Source of the DNA: JASSUD01 sp031963415
GTDB lineage: Bacteria > Pseudomonadota > Gammaproteobacteria > Burkholderiales > Burkholderiaceae
Length of the DNA: 64,000 bases
Assembly: GCA_031963415.1 (NCBI GenBank)
Contig: JASSUI010000001.1
Location: 1,426,001-1,490,000, forward strand
Direction: 5' to 3'
A program made the translations under genes and the position numbers. The notes under the pieces were generated by a model. It was not told where the DNA came from and did not search any database. It saw only the letters and a program-made list of their open reading frames with translations. Positions 27,111 to 35,609 of the stretch are shown here, one piece after another; positions within the stretch are counted from its first letter, which is position 1; every line of letters begins with the position of its first letter.

Positions 27111-28307
27111 GTGTTTGATTCTTTGCTTAATTTCTTAGCACATGGTTTGCTGCACTGGTCAGCTTGGAAAATCGTGCTGTTCACTCTTGTTATGACCCAT
27201 TTCACGATTATTGGCGTGACGGTCTATCTACATCGCTGCCAGGCACATCGTGCGCTTGAGCTTCATCCAGCCATTAGTCATGTTTTCCGTTTTTGGTTAT
27301 GGTTAACCTCAGGCATGGTCACTGGGCAATGGGCTGCCATTCACCGCAAGCATCACGCGAAATGCGAAACCGAAGAAGATCCACATAGTCCGCAGACACG
27401 CGGTATTTGGAAGGTTTTGCTAGAAGGCGCGGAGTTATATCGAGCTGAAGCAAAGAACCAAGAGACGCTGCGTAGATACGGGCACGGTACACCAACTGAC
27501 TGGCTTGAGCGTCATGTTTACTCGAAGCATTCAGTGCTTGGTGTGTCTTTAATGATGATCATTGATGTTGCGTTGTTTGGTGCAGTCGGGCTGACGGTGT
27601 GGGCAGTACAAATGATCTGGATCCCTTTTTGGGCAGCAGGTGTCGTGAATGGTCTGGCCCACTATTGGGGGTATCGCAATTGGGAATGTGCGGATGCGAG
27701 TACGAATATCTTCCCATGGGGCATCTTGATTGGTGGCGAGGAATTGCATAACAACCACCATGCATTTGCGACGTCAGCTAAGTTATCGAACAAATGGTAT
27801 GAATTTGACCTTGGCTGGGTATACATCCGCTTGCTTTCTGCGTTACGTCTTGCCAAAGTGAAGAAAGTCGCACGTGCACCTAAGCTTCAGCCTGCTAAGC
27901 CAGTACTTGATCTAGAAAGCTTGCAAGCGGTGCTGGCTAATCGTTACGAGGTTATGGCGCGCTATGCGGAAACAGCAAAAAGTGTGTATCGTCAGGAATT
28001 AACCCGTCTTAAAGAAATCGGGGGTAAAGAAAAGTATTTGTTAGTAAAGGGCGCGCGCAAATGGTTCCATGATCAAGAAGAGCGTTTAAGTAGCTTACAA
28101 AAAGCGCAGCTCGTGCAGGTCTTTGCGAATAGCCATGCGTTGCAAACTTTTTATGAGCTGCAACGCGATCTCGCTGCGTTGTGGGAGCGTTCCCATGCTT
28201 CGCGTGAGCAGTTATTACATCAGTTGCAAAACTGGTGTCACCGTGCTGAAGCGAGCGGCATTAAAGCTTTGCAAGAATTTGCACAGCGCCTGCGGCAATA
28301 CGCTTAA
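27111..28307 (+). CDS. Fatty acid (acyl-CoA delta-9 type) desaturase
   Basis: A membrane di-iron desaturase that inserts a double bond into an acyl chain. The three histidine boxes are present: HRCQAHRA, HRKHH and EELHNNHH. Four membrane helices lie in the first 230 residues. The C-terminal 150 residues form a charged helical extension (EVMARYAETAKSVYRQEL, LQRDLAALWERS) that is longer than the catalytic domain needs. The start is a GTG preceded by GAGG. It probably adjusts membrane fluidity. It stands directly upstream of nadA. Confidence 0.9.
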   Translation: MFDSLLNFLAHGLLHWSAWKIVLFTLVMTHFTIIGVTVYLHRCQAHRALELHPAISHVFRFWLWLTSGMVTGQWAAIHRKHHAKCETEEDPHSPQTRGIWKVLLEGAELYRAEAKNQETLRRYGHGTPTDWLERHVYSKHSVLGVSLMMIIDVALFGAVGLTVWAVQMIWIPFWAAGVVNGLAHYWGYRNWECADASTNIFPWGILIGGEELHNNHHAFATSAKLSNKWYEFDLGWVYIRLLSALRLAKVKKVARAPKLQPAKPVLDLESLQAVLANRYEVMARYAETAKSVYRQELTRLKEIGGKEKYLLVKGARKWFHDQEERLSSLQKAQLVQVFANSHALQTFYELQRDLAALWERSHASREQLLHQLQNWCHRAEASGIKALQEFAQRLRQYA

Positions 28308-28363
28308 AGCTATTGCTTTAGAGAAATTGCTGGATAAAAAGAGTTTTAGTGTTTCTCTAGGAG

Positions 28364-28498
28364 CCTGTTCACAAACTGTTTGAAAGGTCGTTAGTCGGAG
28401 GAGGGCGGAGCGAAGCAACTGCAGCGTACTTTAGTACAGCAGGATTGCGAGCGCCGCCCGACCCCCAGCTACGGCCTTTTAGACAATTTGTAGACAGG
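28364..28498. repeat. Family A-related palindromic repeat (135 bp variant)
   Basis: The core resembles family A (GGAGCG..GTACT..AGTAC..GCGCCGCCCGACCCCC and ACGGCCTTTTAGAC), but the ends differ: CCTGTTCACAAA at the left and TTTGTAGACAGG at the right, which pair with each other. Located between the desaturase and nadA. Confidence 0.7.
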
Positions 28499-28528
28499 TT
28501 TTAATGCGTTTTATTTAGTTGAATTCCT

Positions 28529-29692
28529 ATGCCTTCACAGTCTGAACAGTCTCTCAAAACAGTTGAGTTTGACGCGGTTAAATTCGACCGATCTAGTGCG
28601 CAGAACATACGTAATGTGCTTGGACATGCTTGGGCGCGTGTGCCTGCTGAACCTTCTGCAACTGAACGGACGGCGTTAAGAGAACGTATACGTAAACTAC
28701 TCAAGCGAGAGCAGGCAGTTTTAGTTGCACATTACTATGTTGATCCAGAGTTGCAGGCGCTAGCTGAAGAAACCGGCGGTTGTGTGGCGGACTCGCTAGA
28801 AATGGCGCGCTTTGGACGCGATCATGCTGCTCCTACTTTAGTCGTGGCTGGCGTACGTTTTATGGGGGAGACAGCGAAGCTGTTGAGTCCTGAGAAACGC
28901 ATCTTAATGCCGACGCTGGAAGCGACTTGCTCACTTGACTTGGGTTGTCCGAGTGACGAATTCTCAGCGTTTTGCGACGCGCATCCAGAACGCACGGTAG
29001 TGGTTTACGCAAATACCAGTGCCGCAGTGAAAGCGCGTGCGGATTGGGTTGTGACGTCATCCATTGGCTTAGAGATTGTGGCAGCGCTCCATGCACGTGG
29101 AGAAAAAATTTTATGGGCACCAGACCGTCATCTAGGCTCCTATATCCAAGCTAAGACCGGCGCAGACATGTTGTTGTGGCAAGGTTCATGCTTGGTGCAT
29201 GACGAATTTAAAGGTGTTGAGCTTGAGTTATTGAGAGCCGAGCATCCAGACGCCAAAATTTTGGTGCACCCAGAATCTCCCGCTGAAGTCGTTGCTCAAG
29301 CTGATGTGGTTGGCTCGACAACCCAGCTGATTGCAGCGGCGCAAAAGTTGGATGCCTCTGAATTTATTGTCGCGACTGATCTTGGCATTTTGCATAAGAT
29401 GAGTGCCGCGGCGCCTAATAAACACTTTATTGCAGCGCCTACCGCGGGTAATAGCGCGACCTGTAAAAGTTGTGCTCATTGCCCGTGGATGGCCATGAAT
29501 GGCCTCGCTAATGTAGCTGATGCGCTAGAAACAGGCGATCCACAAATTCACATTGACCCAGCGCTTGCCCAGCGTGCGCGCTTGCCTATTGACCGTATGC
29601 TAGCGTTTGCCGCCAGCCGCGGCGCAAATGTGCAAGCTAGTGGTGATTTGGCACGTGATCAAGCGCTTTTTAGTCAGGTTGGTCCTGCTTAA
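28529..29692 (+). CDS. nadA: Quinolinate synthase A
   Basis: Condenses iminoaspartate with dihydroxyacetone phosphate to quinolinate in NAD synthesis. It shows VAHYYVDPELQALAEETGG, VRFMGETAKLLSPEK and the [4Fe-4S] ligands in CSLDLGCP, GSCLVHDEF and CKSCAHCPWM. The length of 387 residues is normal. Next to nadC, but nadB, which supplies iminoaspartate and is usually nearby in Burkholderia, is not in the window. Confidence 0.96.
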   Translation: MPSQSEQSLKTVEFDAVKFDRSSAQNIRNVLGHAWARVPAEPSATERTALRERIRKLLKREQAVLVAHYYVDPELQALAEETGGCVADSLEMARFGRDHAAPTLVVAGVRFMGETAKLLSPEKRILMPTLEATCSLDLGCPSDEFSAFCDAHPERTVVVYANTSAAVKARADWVVTSSIGLEIVAALHARGEKILWAPDRHLGSYIQAKTGADMLLWQGSCLVHDEFKGVELELLRAEHPDAKILVHPESPAEVVAQADVVGSTTQLIAAAQKLDASEFIVATDLGILHKMSAAAPNKHFIAAPTAGNSATCKSCAHCPWMAMNGLANVADALETGDPQIHIDPALAQRARLPIDRMLAFAASRGANVQASGDLARDQALFSQVGPA

Positions 29693-29886
29693 AGCGTTCT
29701 TGCTGACGCTATGAATAAGCAATTAAACTCTTCATTTCTTCATCTTCTTGACAGTGCTCAGGGCTGGTTCATGATCTCGTAAAACAAGAGACAAGGTTAT
29801 CGGGAATCATGTTGGGGTGGCGAACGAACCCTACTATTCTTGCCACGTAACCCTAATTCTTCCTCCTTTAGAAAGATCGCGAACAA

Positions 29887-30792
29887 GTGCTAAACGCCGA
29901 GCTAGTCAATTTCATACAGGTCCCCAGATTGAACAATATCCGTGATGAATATGGTGCGCTTTTTGAGCCAGCGTTAAAGCGTAATGTTCGTGAGGCGCTT
30001 GCTGAAGATATTGGCGTGCAAGATCAGACTGGCCGCCTTATTCCCGCTGATACTGTTCGCACAGCCCAACTTATCAGCCGGGAGCCGGCCGTGTTATGCG
30101 GTGTACCCTGGTTCAACGAGGTATTTGCTCAGCTTAATGCAGATGTGACGCTCGAATGGTTTTATCAAGAAGGCGAACTGATGCATGCCAATAAGCCAGT
30201 GTGCCGCTTGCATGGCCTAGCACGTGTGCTATTAACGGGAGAGCGTGCAGCACTCAATTTTTTACAATTGCTCTCAGGCGTGGCTACCGCTACACAACGT
30301 TATGTGGCAGCGATAGTAGGCTCGCAAGCACGCATTTTTGATACGCGCAAAACACTACCTGGTTTACGGCTCGCTCAAAAATATGCGGTGCGGGTAGGAG
30401 GTGGAGAAAATCAGCGCCTCGCGCTCGATGACGGCATTCTAATTAAAGAAAATCACATAACTGCTGCAGGCAGTATTCAAGCTGCGCTTGAGGCAGCACG
30501 AGCGCTGAATGCAGGGGTGCCTATCCAAATTGAAGTAGAAACGTTGGCGCAGCTAGAGCAGGCGCTGGCTCATCAAGCACGTTCTATTCTGCTCGATAAC
30601 TTCACACTCGATATGATGCGCGAAGCAGTGCGCCTAACTGACAAGCGTGCGGAGCTAGAGGTTTCAGGCGGCGTCACGCTTGAGACGGTGCGAGAAATTG
30701 CTGCGACCGGGGTTGAGCGTATTTCTGTCGGCGCGTTAACTAAAGATGTGCACGCCACCGACTACTCCCTCCGCCTTCTAGAACCTATTTAG
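29887..30792 (+). CDS. nadC: Nicotinate-nucleotide pyrophosphorylase (quinolinate phosphoribosyltransferase)
   Basis: Converts quinolinate and PRPP to nicotinate mononucleotide. Diagnostic blocks are ERAALNFLQLLSG, FDTRKTLPGLRLAQKYAV and RVGGGENQRLALDDGILIKENH, followed by the C-terminal SGGVTLETVREIAATGVERI. The GTG at 29887 starts a 301-residue frame; the first dozen residues are poorly conserved, so a slightly later start is possible. The stop codon falls at the beginning of the first family B repeat. Confidence 0.95.
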   Translation: MLNAELVNFIQVPRLNNIRDEYGALFEPALKRNVREALAEDIGVQDQTGRLIPADTVRTAQLISREPAVLCGVPWFNEVFAQLNADVTLEWFYQEGELMHANKPVCRLHGLARVLLTGERAALNFLQLLSGVATATQRYVAAIVGSQARIFDTRKTLPGLRLAQKYAVRVGGGENQRLALDDGILIKENHITAAGSIQAALEAARALNAGVPIQIEVETLAQLEQALAHQARSILLDNFTLDMMREAVRLTDKRAELEVSGGVTLETVREIAATGVERISVGALTKDVHATDYSLRLLEPI

Positions 30793-31121
30793 GACTTCCC
30801 TAGCGCCCTCGCGCCGGCTTGCCGTACGTTTTGTACTGTCTGCGCCGGCGCGAAGCCACTAGGAAAGCCCTAAACAGGTTCTAAACGGGGAGTGGTTTAG
30901 ATTTTCCCTAGCGCCCTCGCGCGAGCTGCCGTACGGTTTTGTACTGTCTGCGCCGGCGCGAAGCCATTAGGAAAGCCCTAAACAGGTTCTAAACGGGGAG
31001 TGGTTTAGATTTTCCCCGCCGCCCTCGCGCGAGTTGCCGTACGGTTTTGTACTGTCTGCGCCGGCGCGAAGCCACTAGGAAAGCCCTAAACAGGTTCTAA
31101 ACGGGGAGTGGTTTAGATTTT
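30786..31121 (+). repeat. Three tandem family B palindromic repeats, 108-bp period
   Basis: Each unit is an imperfect palindrome containing GCGCC, a GTAC centre with TGTACTGTCTGCGCCGGCGC, and ends in CTAAACAGGTTCTAAA. Corresponding bases are 108 bp apart (for example 30801, 30909, 31017). Units 2 and 3 are nearly identical and share an extra linker (GGGGAGTGGTTTAGATTTTC). The first unit overlaps the nadC stop. Single family B copies lie at 36462-36562, 46489-46592 and 47208-47309, with a decayed one near 39068. Confidence 0.85.
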
Positions 31122-31308
31122 CTCTGACGGCATTGAGCCTCTTCGCTGTAAGCGTTAAGTTGTATTTTTGTGTCAATACTTGGCTTTGTTCGATTTTTTA
31201 GCGCTTTTTTGAGAATTTTTTAGAAAGTGCAAGATGAGCTTGCATTGCGCTTAAATATTGCTAAAAAAATGCCGGATGGCAAAAAAAGTCAATTTTTTAA
31301 ACCGCATT

Positions 31309-31322
31309 GTTTATATATAAAC
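31309..31322. promoter_or_regulatory. Perfect palindrome, candidate operator of the XRE-type regulator
   Basis: GTTTATATATAAAC is a perfect 14-bp dyad 46 bases before the regulator start, where a -10 box could also lie (TATATA / TATAAG). Repressors of this type often control their own promoter. Binding is inferred only from position and symmetry. Confidence 0.45.
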
Positions 31323-31368
31323 TATAAGGTTGGCTGTTGATGAGGGTTAGCGTAGCAGAATTCCCTCC

Positions 31369-31821
31369 ATGCCAACCGAAGAAGAAAAAGTCGCTTTTGC
31401 ACATCGCCTACGCATCGCGCTCCATCAACTTGCAGCGAGACAGCTTGCGCTAAGCCCCAGCGCGAAACCTATTAAAGGTGGCGCGGATTTGGCCCGACAG
31501 TTTAATTTAAAGCATACGGGTAGCGCTGGTGTTTCGCCGCAAGCTGCACATAAATGGCTGAAAGGCCGTGTTATTCCCACTTCTGACAAGATTAAAACCT
31601 TAGCCGAATGGCTAGGCGTCAGTGAGCATTGGTTGCATTATGGTCCACCGCCTGCGCCTACCTCTGTCAAAGAAAAGAAATCAATTGGCCTACAAGCTAA
31701 TAAATACTCTCCCTCTGAGCAAACACTAACACTCGCTAAGAGAATAGAAGCACTGCCAGAGCATCAACGTTATTTAGTCGAAGAGCTAGTCACCCAGTTC
31801 TACGGCAAGATGCCTGAATAA
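31369..31821 (+). CDS. XRE/CI-type helix-turn-helix regulator
   Basis: A 150-residue DNA-binding protein. The helix-turn-helix is in the middle (GADLARQFNLKH, VSPQAAHKWLKGRVIPTSDKIKTLAEWLGVS), as in phage-type repressors and related Burkholderia regulators. A short C-terminal helix (LTLAKRIEALPEHQRYLVEELVTQF) may dimerise. There is no peptidase domain. It stands alone after the repeat array and is likely autoregulated through the upstream palindrome; the targets are unknown. Confidence 0.85.
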   Translation: MPTEEEKVAFAHRLRIALHQLAARQLALSPSAKPIKGGADLARQFNLKHTGSAGVSPQAAHKWLKGRVIPTSDKIKTLAEWLGVSEHWLHYGPPPAPTSVKEKKSIGLQANKYSPSEQTLTLAKRIEALPEHQRYLVEELVTQFYGKMPE

Positions 31822-32109
31822 AAGAAGTGGCCTGCAGCAATTTATAAACAAGTCGTGTTTGATTTGCTTTGAGCGTGTTCGCTAAACATTTACCTCATGA
31901 CTTTACCGTGGCGCCTGCCTAACATCCTGTCTTAGTTCCTTCAACAGTCCTCAATAGAGATTGCAGAGATTGTTAGCGCACACCACTAACCTCGCCAACC
32001 TCTACTCGTCGAATCTCTACACAGATTCTGCAGAACTTAATCACAAATCCCATTCTGGCAGACAAACCATTAGCAATGGCTTAGATTTTGCCCGCTCAGT
32101 CTTGCAAAG

Positions 32110-33978
32110 TTATGCGTGTTCTATTTCTTTACTTCTTCTACCAGCTTGGGCAATAGGAGACTTAAAGTCGTCATGCTCATTAATTGAACTCAACGTACTG
32201 GCCTGAGAAAGGCGCTTATAACTTCTTGACGGAAGTTTTGGGCGTTTTGCGACTTCTTGGCGCTCTGCGCGTGCATGAGGACGTTTGGCGATAGAAGGGG
32301 TTCGCCTTAACGATCGTGATTCTTGGCCTCCAAAAGTAGGCGAAATGGGGCTTGATAGCGCTGCTTGGCCCTCAGAAATAGAAAAAGTCGGGCTGAACAC
32401 TTGCATTTCTTGATCTCCAGACGCAGGGCGCTTAACGAGTCTGCTTTTTGGTGGGATATTAAGTGGTGTGACGTAAGGCGTATTCATCTCTTTCTCCACA
32501 GCTGCAGATTGAAGGCTGGTAGAAGATGACGCTCGGTCTGTTTTAACCTCTTCAATGAGCTGGTCTATGGATGTGTTGATAGAGCGAATGGCTTCTGACG
32601 TGGTCGGTTTTGTCCTCTTCTGTTTTTGCTCATCTAAATAGGGGCTGCTAGTTGAGGCAGTAGGTGAAGGCGATCTCAGACTTGCAGGATTATTAAAGCC
32701 TTGATACGCAGTGGATTGCATAAACGACAGTCCAGTTTCGTCACCACGACTAAAAGAAACCGATTGGGACGTCTTATGTTTAGGAATAAAGCGCTTATGC
32801 ATAGCACCAGGCTGAGCCTGAGCGGCGCCCCAAATATCGGGCATGCTACCCACTTTCCTAAGATGACGAGCAGGCAGCGCCGCAGAATTACTCGGTAGGG
32901 GGGGCTGCGTTGCATGATGAGTGGGGGCATTTAAAACGGGTAATGCAGCGCCATGTTCGGTGTCGCCTAAAGTCTTAGTAGCAGGTTGTGTGGCTGAGGT
33001 ACCGATCTCTTGTTCTGCGCTTAAACCTAAATGATTTTGAAATTCTTTGATCAGAATCGCATAAGATTCAAGGCGCTTTTCTATTGCATCTAAGCTATGC
33101 GTATTCTCCAGCGTGTTCGTTGGATTTTGTGCAGTCAAAATTTGATTTTTAGCTTGCGTCTCTTGATTGAACAAAGCGATCTGCTTGTTTATTAGGATAA
33201 CTTCTTCTACGTCGAGTTCCTGTTGTAGCGTTGTTATAACCTCTTTTTGCTTTTTTAATTTAAATTGTTCGCCATCGGTAGTCTCATTTTCCATCGCAAT
33301 ACTTGCGATAAACAGGCAGGCGTCGCTGAATTGCTCACAGCACTCTTTAAACAGAGGAAATTGGGACGCAGGTAATTTGTGCTCTTTGAAAAGAGAAGCA
33401 TAGAACTTGTCAGCTAGATCCTGTGTTTCTTTTGTGATGCTGAAAGAACTTTTTACTTCGATTGACCTTTTGCTTGAAGAGCTTTTCCGAACAGGTATTT
33501 TTTCTGTTACCAATTCTTTCAGTCCATCTACTTTATCCCGAGCCTTTAGTTGAAGGCTAATTCGTCGTGTCATCAGCTCCGATTCTTGTTGCCCCTGTTT
33601 TTTATTTAATTCGCGTGATTGATCTTTTAGAGAGATCACGCGGTTTAGCAGATCGATTACTTTAGCTTGCTGGTCTTTAATAATTTCTAATTTTGTATTG
33701 AGCGCCTGAGAGGAAGTAGTAATAACCAATTGTGGAGCGGAGATTTCGAGTTTCGCAGCAGCAGGATTAACCTCGAAGTCAAAGGCAGCATGTTTGTCAA
33801 CCGATGAGGCAACTGGCGTTTTCGATCTCGCCTTATTAAGAACAGAAAAAGACGTAGCAACCGATGGCAGAGTATGAGTTTGGGACTCCACAGCAGCCGG
33901 GGCTGTTTGTGAATGTGCGCCGAAAAGATTCTTGACGTATCTGTAGCCAGAGGAAAAGCTGCTCATCGTTAAACTCAT
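32110..33978 (-). CDS. Large low-complexity protein with NLS-like motif (candidate effector)
   Basis: No domain is recognised in the 622 residues. The first 120 residues are Ser/Thr/Ala-rich. Residues about 100-330 are helical and coiled-coil-like (QAKVIDLLNRVISLKDQSRELNKKQGQQ, KKQKEVITTLQQELDVEEV). The rest is disordered and rich in Ser, Pro, Thr and basic clusters. Near the C-terminus KR, an 11-residue spacer and KRPK match the bipartite nuclear-localisation pattern. A secreted protein acting in a eukaryotic host is an inference from composition; it has no obvious operon partner. Confidence 0.7.
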   Translation of the reverse strand: MSLTMSSFSSGYRYVKNLFGAHSQTAPAAVESQTHTLPSVATSFSVLNKARSKTPVASSVDKHAAFDFEVNPAAAKLEISAPQLVITTSSQALNTKLEIIKDQQAKVIDLLNRVISLKDQSRELNKKQGQQESELMTRRISLQLKARDKVDGLKELVTEKIPVRKSSSSKRSIEVKSSFSITKETQDLADKFYASLFKEHKLPASQFPLFKECCEQFSDACLFIASIAMENETTDGEQFKLKKQKEVITTLQQELDVEEVILINKQIALFNQETQAKNQILTAQNPTNTLENTHSLDAIEKRLESYAILIKEFQNHLGLSAEQEIGTSATQPATKTLGDTEHGAALPVLNAPTHHATQPPLPSNSAALPARHLRKVGSMPDIWGAAQAQPGAMHKRFIPKHKTSQSVSFSRGDETGLSFMQSTAYQGFNNPASLRSPSPTASTSSPYLDEQKQKRTKPTTSEAIRSINTSIDQLIEEVKTDRASSSTSLQSAAVEKEMNTPYVTPLNIPPKSRLVKRPASGDQEMQVFSPTFSISEGQAALSSPISPTFGGQESRSLRRTPSIAKRPHARAERQEVAKRPKLPSRSYKRLSQASTLSSINEHDDFKSPIAQAGRRSKEIEHA

Positions 33979-34044
33979 TTTTTGTCTCCGTCTATCTATT
34001 TATTTTTATGCTTTAAAAATAATTAAAACTTATTTGGTTAATGA

Positions 34045-34275
34045 ATAAATTCGCCCAACTCACTCTTTAAGGGGCAGATTAAGACTAAAGCGGGCACTGA
34101 AATTGAACAAAAAGTAGGATTAATACCGTGTCATCCAAAATTGAGCGTTGTCTCATTTTTAAAGAGTGATTTATTCCGTGCTATCCCTAAATCGGTATTA
34201 TTAGTGGTGACTAGCGAAGGTCTGGATTTTGCCTTTTTATTAATTGGGCTGGTGGCTTTGGGTGCCAAAAAATAG
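34045..34275 (+). pseudogene. Possible remnant of a small membrane protein gene
   Basis: An open stretch without an ATG start codes for about 76 residues ending in a hydrophobic segment (SVLLVVTSEGLDFAFLLIGLVALGAKK is its end, split here as SVLLVVTSEGLD and FAFLLIGLVALGAKK). An ATG in another frame at 34041 suggests a frameshifted gene start. No family is recognised. Confidence 0.3.
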
Positions 34276-34346
34276 ATAAGAAAAAACTTATATTTAAGCG
34301 TCGAGTTTTACATGCCAAAGAGCATTTGCCGTCATTGATGGCTCAA

Positions 34347-34377
34347 GAAAAAGGCGTGCTAACATGCGCTTTTTTTC
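34347..34377 (+). terminator. Terminator-like hairpin
   Basis: GCGTG pairs with CATGC across a CTAA loop, flanked by AAAAA and a run of seven T. It follows the small gene remnant and precedes the family A repeat. Confidence 0.5.
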
Positions 34378-34398
34378 TCTTCTTATCTCGCTTTTATT

Positions 34399-34544
34399 TA
34401 GAACTCATTCCATAAATGCCTAAAAGGCCGTCAGCGGGGGTCGGGCGGTGCTCGGAATCCTCATGTACGTCGAGTAGACTCCGGTTCCTCCGCTCCGGCC
34501 TCTCTCCGCTGACGGCCTTTTAGACATTTATGAAACGAGTTCTA
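34399..34544 (+). repeat. Family A palindromic repeat, copy 3 (146 bp)
   Basis: Same orientation as copy 1, from TAGAACTCATTCC to GAAACGAGTTCTA. Its end contains an ATG (34530) in frame with hemC, so the repeat could extend the hemC reading frame by 13 codons, but the internal start at 34569 is more likely. Confidence 0.85.
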
Positions 34545-34568
34545 TTTGGCAACAAAGGATTCTTAGGT

Positions 34569-35513
34569 ATGTCAGTTGTGCTGCCTCGTAAACTTGTTAT
34601 TGCTTCGCGGCAAAGTCGGTTGGCTTTATGGCAGGCTGAATATGTGCAGCGTGCGCTGCAGCATTTATATCCAGCGACAGAAATTAGCATTCTGGGCCTG
34701 ACCACGCGCGGTGATCAAATTCTTGATCGTCCATTGTCACAAGTGGGTGGTAAAGGGCTTTTTGTTAAAGAGTTAGAAAACGCATTGGCGGATGGGCGTG
34801 CAGATTTAGCCGTACATTCTTTAAAGGATGTGCCGGTAGAGTTGCCCCCAGATTTTGCGCTAGCCGCTGTTCTTGAACGAGGTCTGCCTTACGATGCCTT
34901 TGTCTCCTCAGCTTACGATAGTCTGGCCGACTTACCCGCCGGCAGCGTAGTCGGTACCTCAAGTTTGCGCCGTGAATCCATGCTACGTGCGTGTTATCCG
35001 CATATATTAGTTCGTCCGTTACGCGGCAATATCGGAACTCGCTTAAATAAATTGGATAGCGGCGAATATAGCGCGCTTATCCTTGCCGCTGCTGGCTTAG
35101 CGCGATTAGGTTTGGAGCATCGTATACGCGCTGTGCTAACACCGGAAGAGAGCTTACCGGCGGCTGGGCAGGGTGCATTGGGTATTGAAATTTGTGCAGA
35201 ACGCACTGAGGTGGCGCGCTGGCTAGAGCCGTTGCACCATACATGTACCTCGTTGGCTGTAGAAGCGGAGCGTAGCGTTGCCCGCATCCTGGAAGGAAAC
35301 TGTGAGGTACCCCTAGCCGCTTTTGCAGTGTGGGAAGGCACAACACTTTTTGTCCGAGGAAGTATCGCATTGCCAGATGGAACGCGCATGCTGCAGGCGC
35401 AGGCAAAGGGTGCACCAACAACAACAGAAGAAGCGATTGCGTTAGGTCAATTAGTGGCTAATGATTTAGCGCAGCAAGGGGCGCACGAAATCATACGCAG
35501 TTTGACCCGCTAG
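34569..35513 (+). CDS. hemC: Porphobilinogen deaminase (hydroxymethylbilane synthase)
   Basis: Polymerises four porphobilinogens into hydroxymethylbilane in heme synthesis. Conserved segments: IASRQSRLALWQAEYV, TTRGDQILDRPLSQVGGKG, DLAVHSLKDVP, VGTSSLRRE and the dipyrromethane cofactor cysteine in LEGNCEVPLAAFA. 314 residues. Start taken at ATG 34569; the upstream ATG at 34530 lies inside the family A repeat. First gene of hemC-hemD-hemX-hemY. Confidence 0.95.
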   Translation: MSVVLPRKLVIASRQSRLALWQAEYVQRALQHLYPATEISILGLTTRGDQILDRPLSQVGGKGLFVKELENALADGRADLAVHSLKDVPVELPPDFALAAVLERGLPYDAFVSSAYDSLADLPAGSVVGTSSLRRESMLRACYPHILVRPLRGNIGTRLNKLDSGEYSALILAAAGLARLGLEHRIRAVLTPEESLPAAGQGALGIEICAERTEVARWLEPLHHTCTSLAVEAERSVARILEGNCEVPLAAFAVWEGTTLFVRGSIALPDGTRMLQAQAKGAPTTTEEAIALGQLVANDLAQQGAHEIIRSLTR

Positions 35514-35609
35514 GCAACATCTACCACGGTCTCTCTTCCAAACAGTGGTCGCGCTTTCTTAAGTTAAACTTGACTCTCATTTTCCGGGTTGCATCAATAT
35601 GCTGGCGTT

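Noticed and set aside
30786..31121. CRISPR-like array
   Set aside because: Units are long (108 bp), palindromic and contiguous, with no unique spacers and no cas genes.
34530..34568. Longer hemC start inside the family A repeat
   Set aside because: The extra 13 residues come from the repeat end and are not part of HemC; ATG 34569 gives the usual N-terminus.
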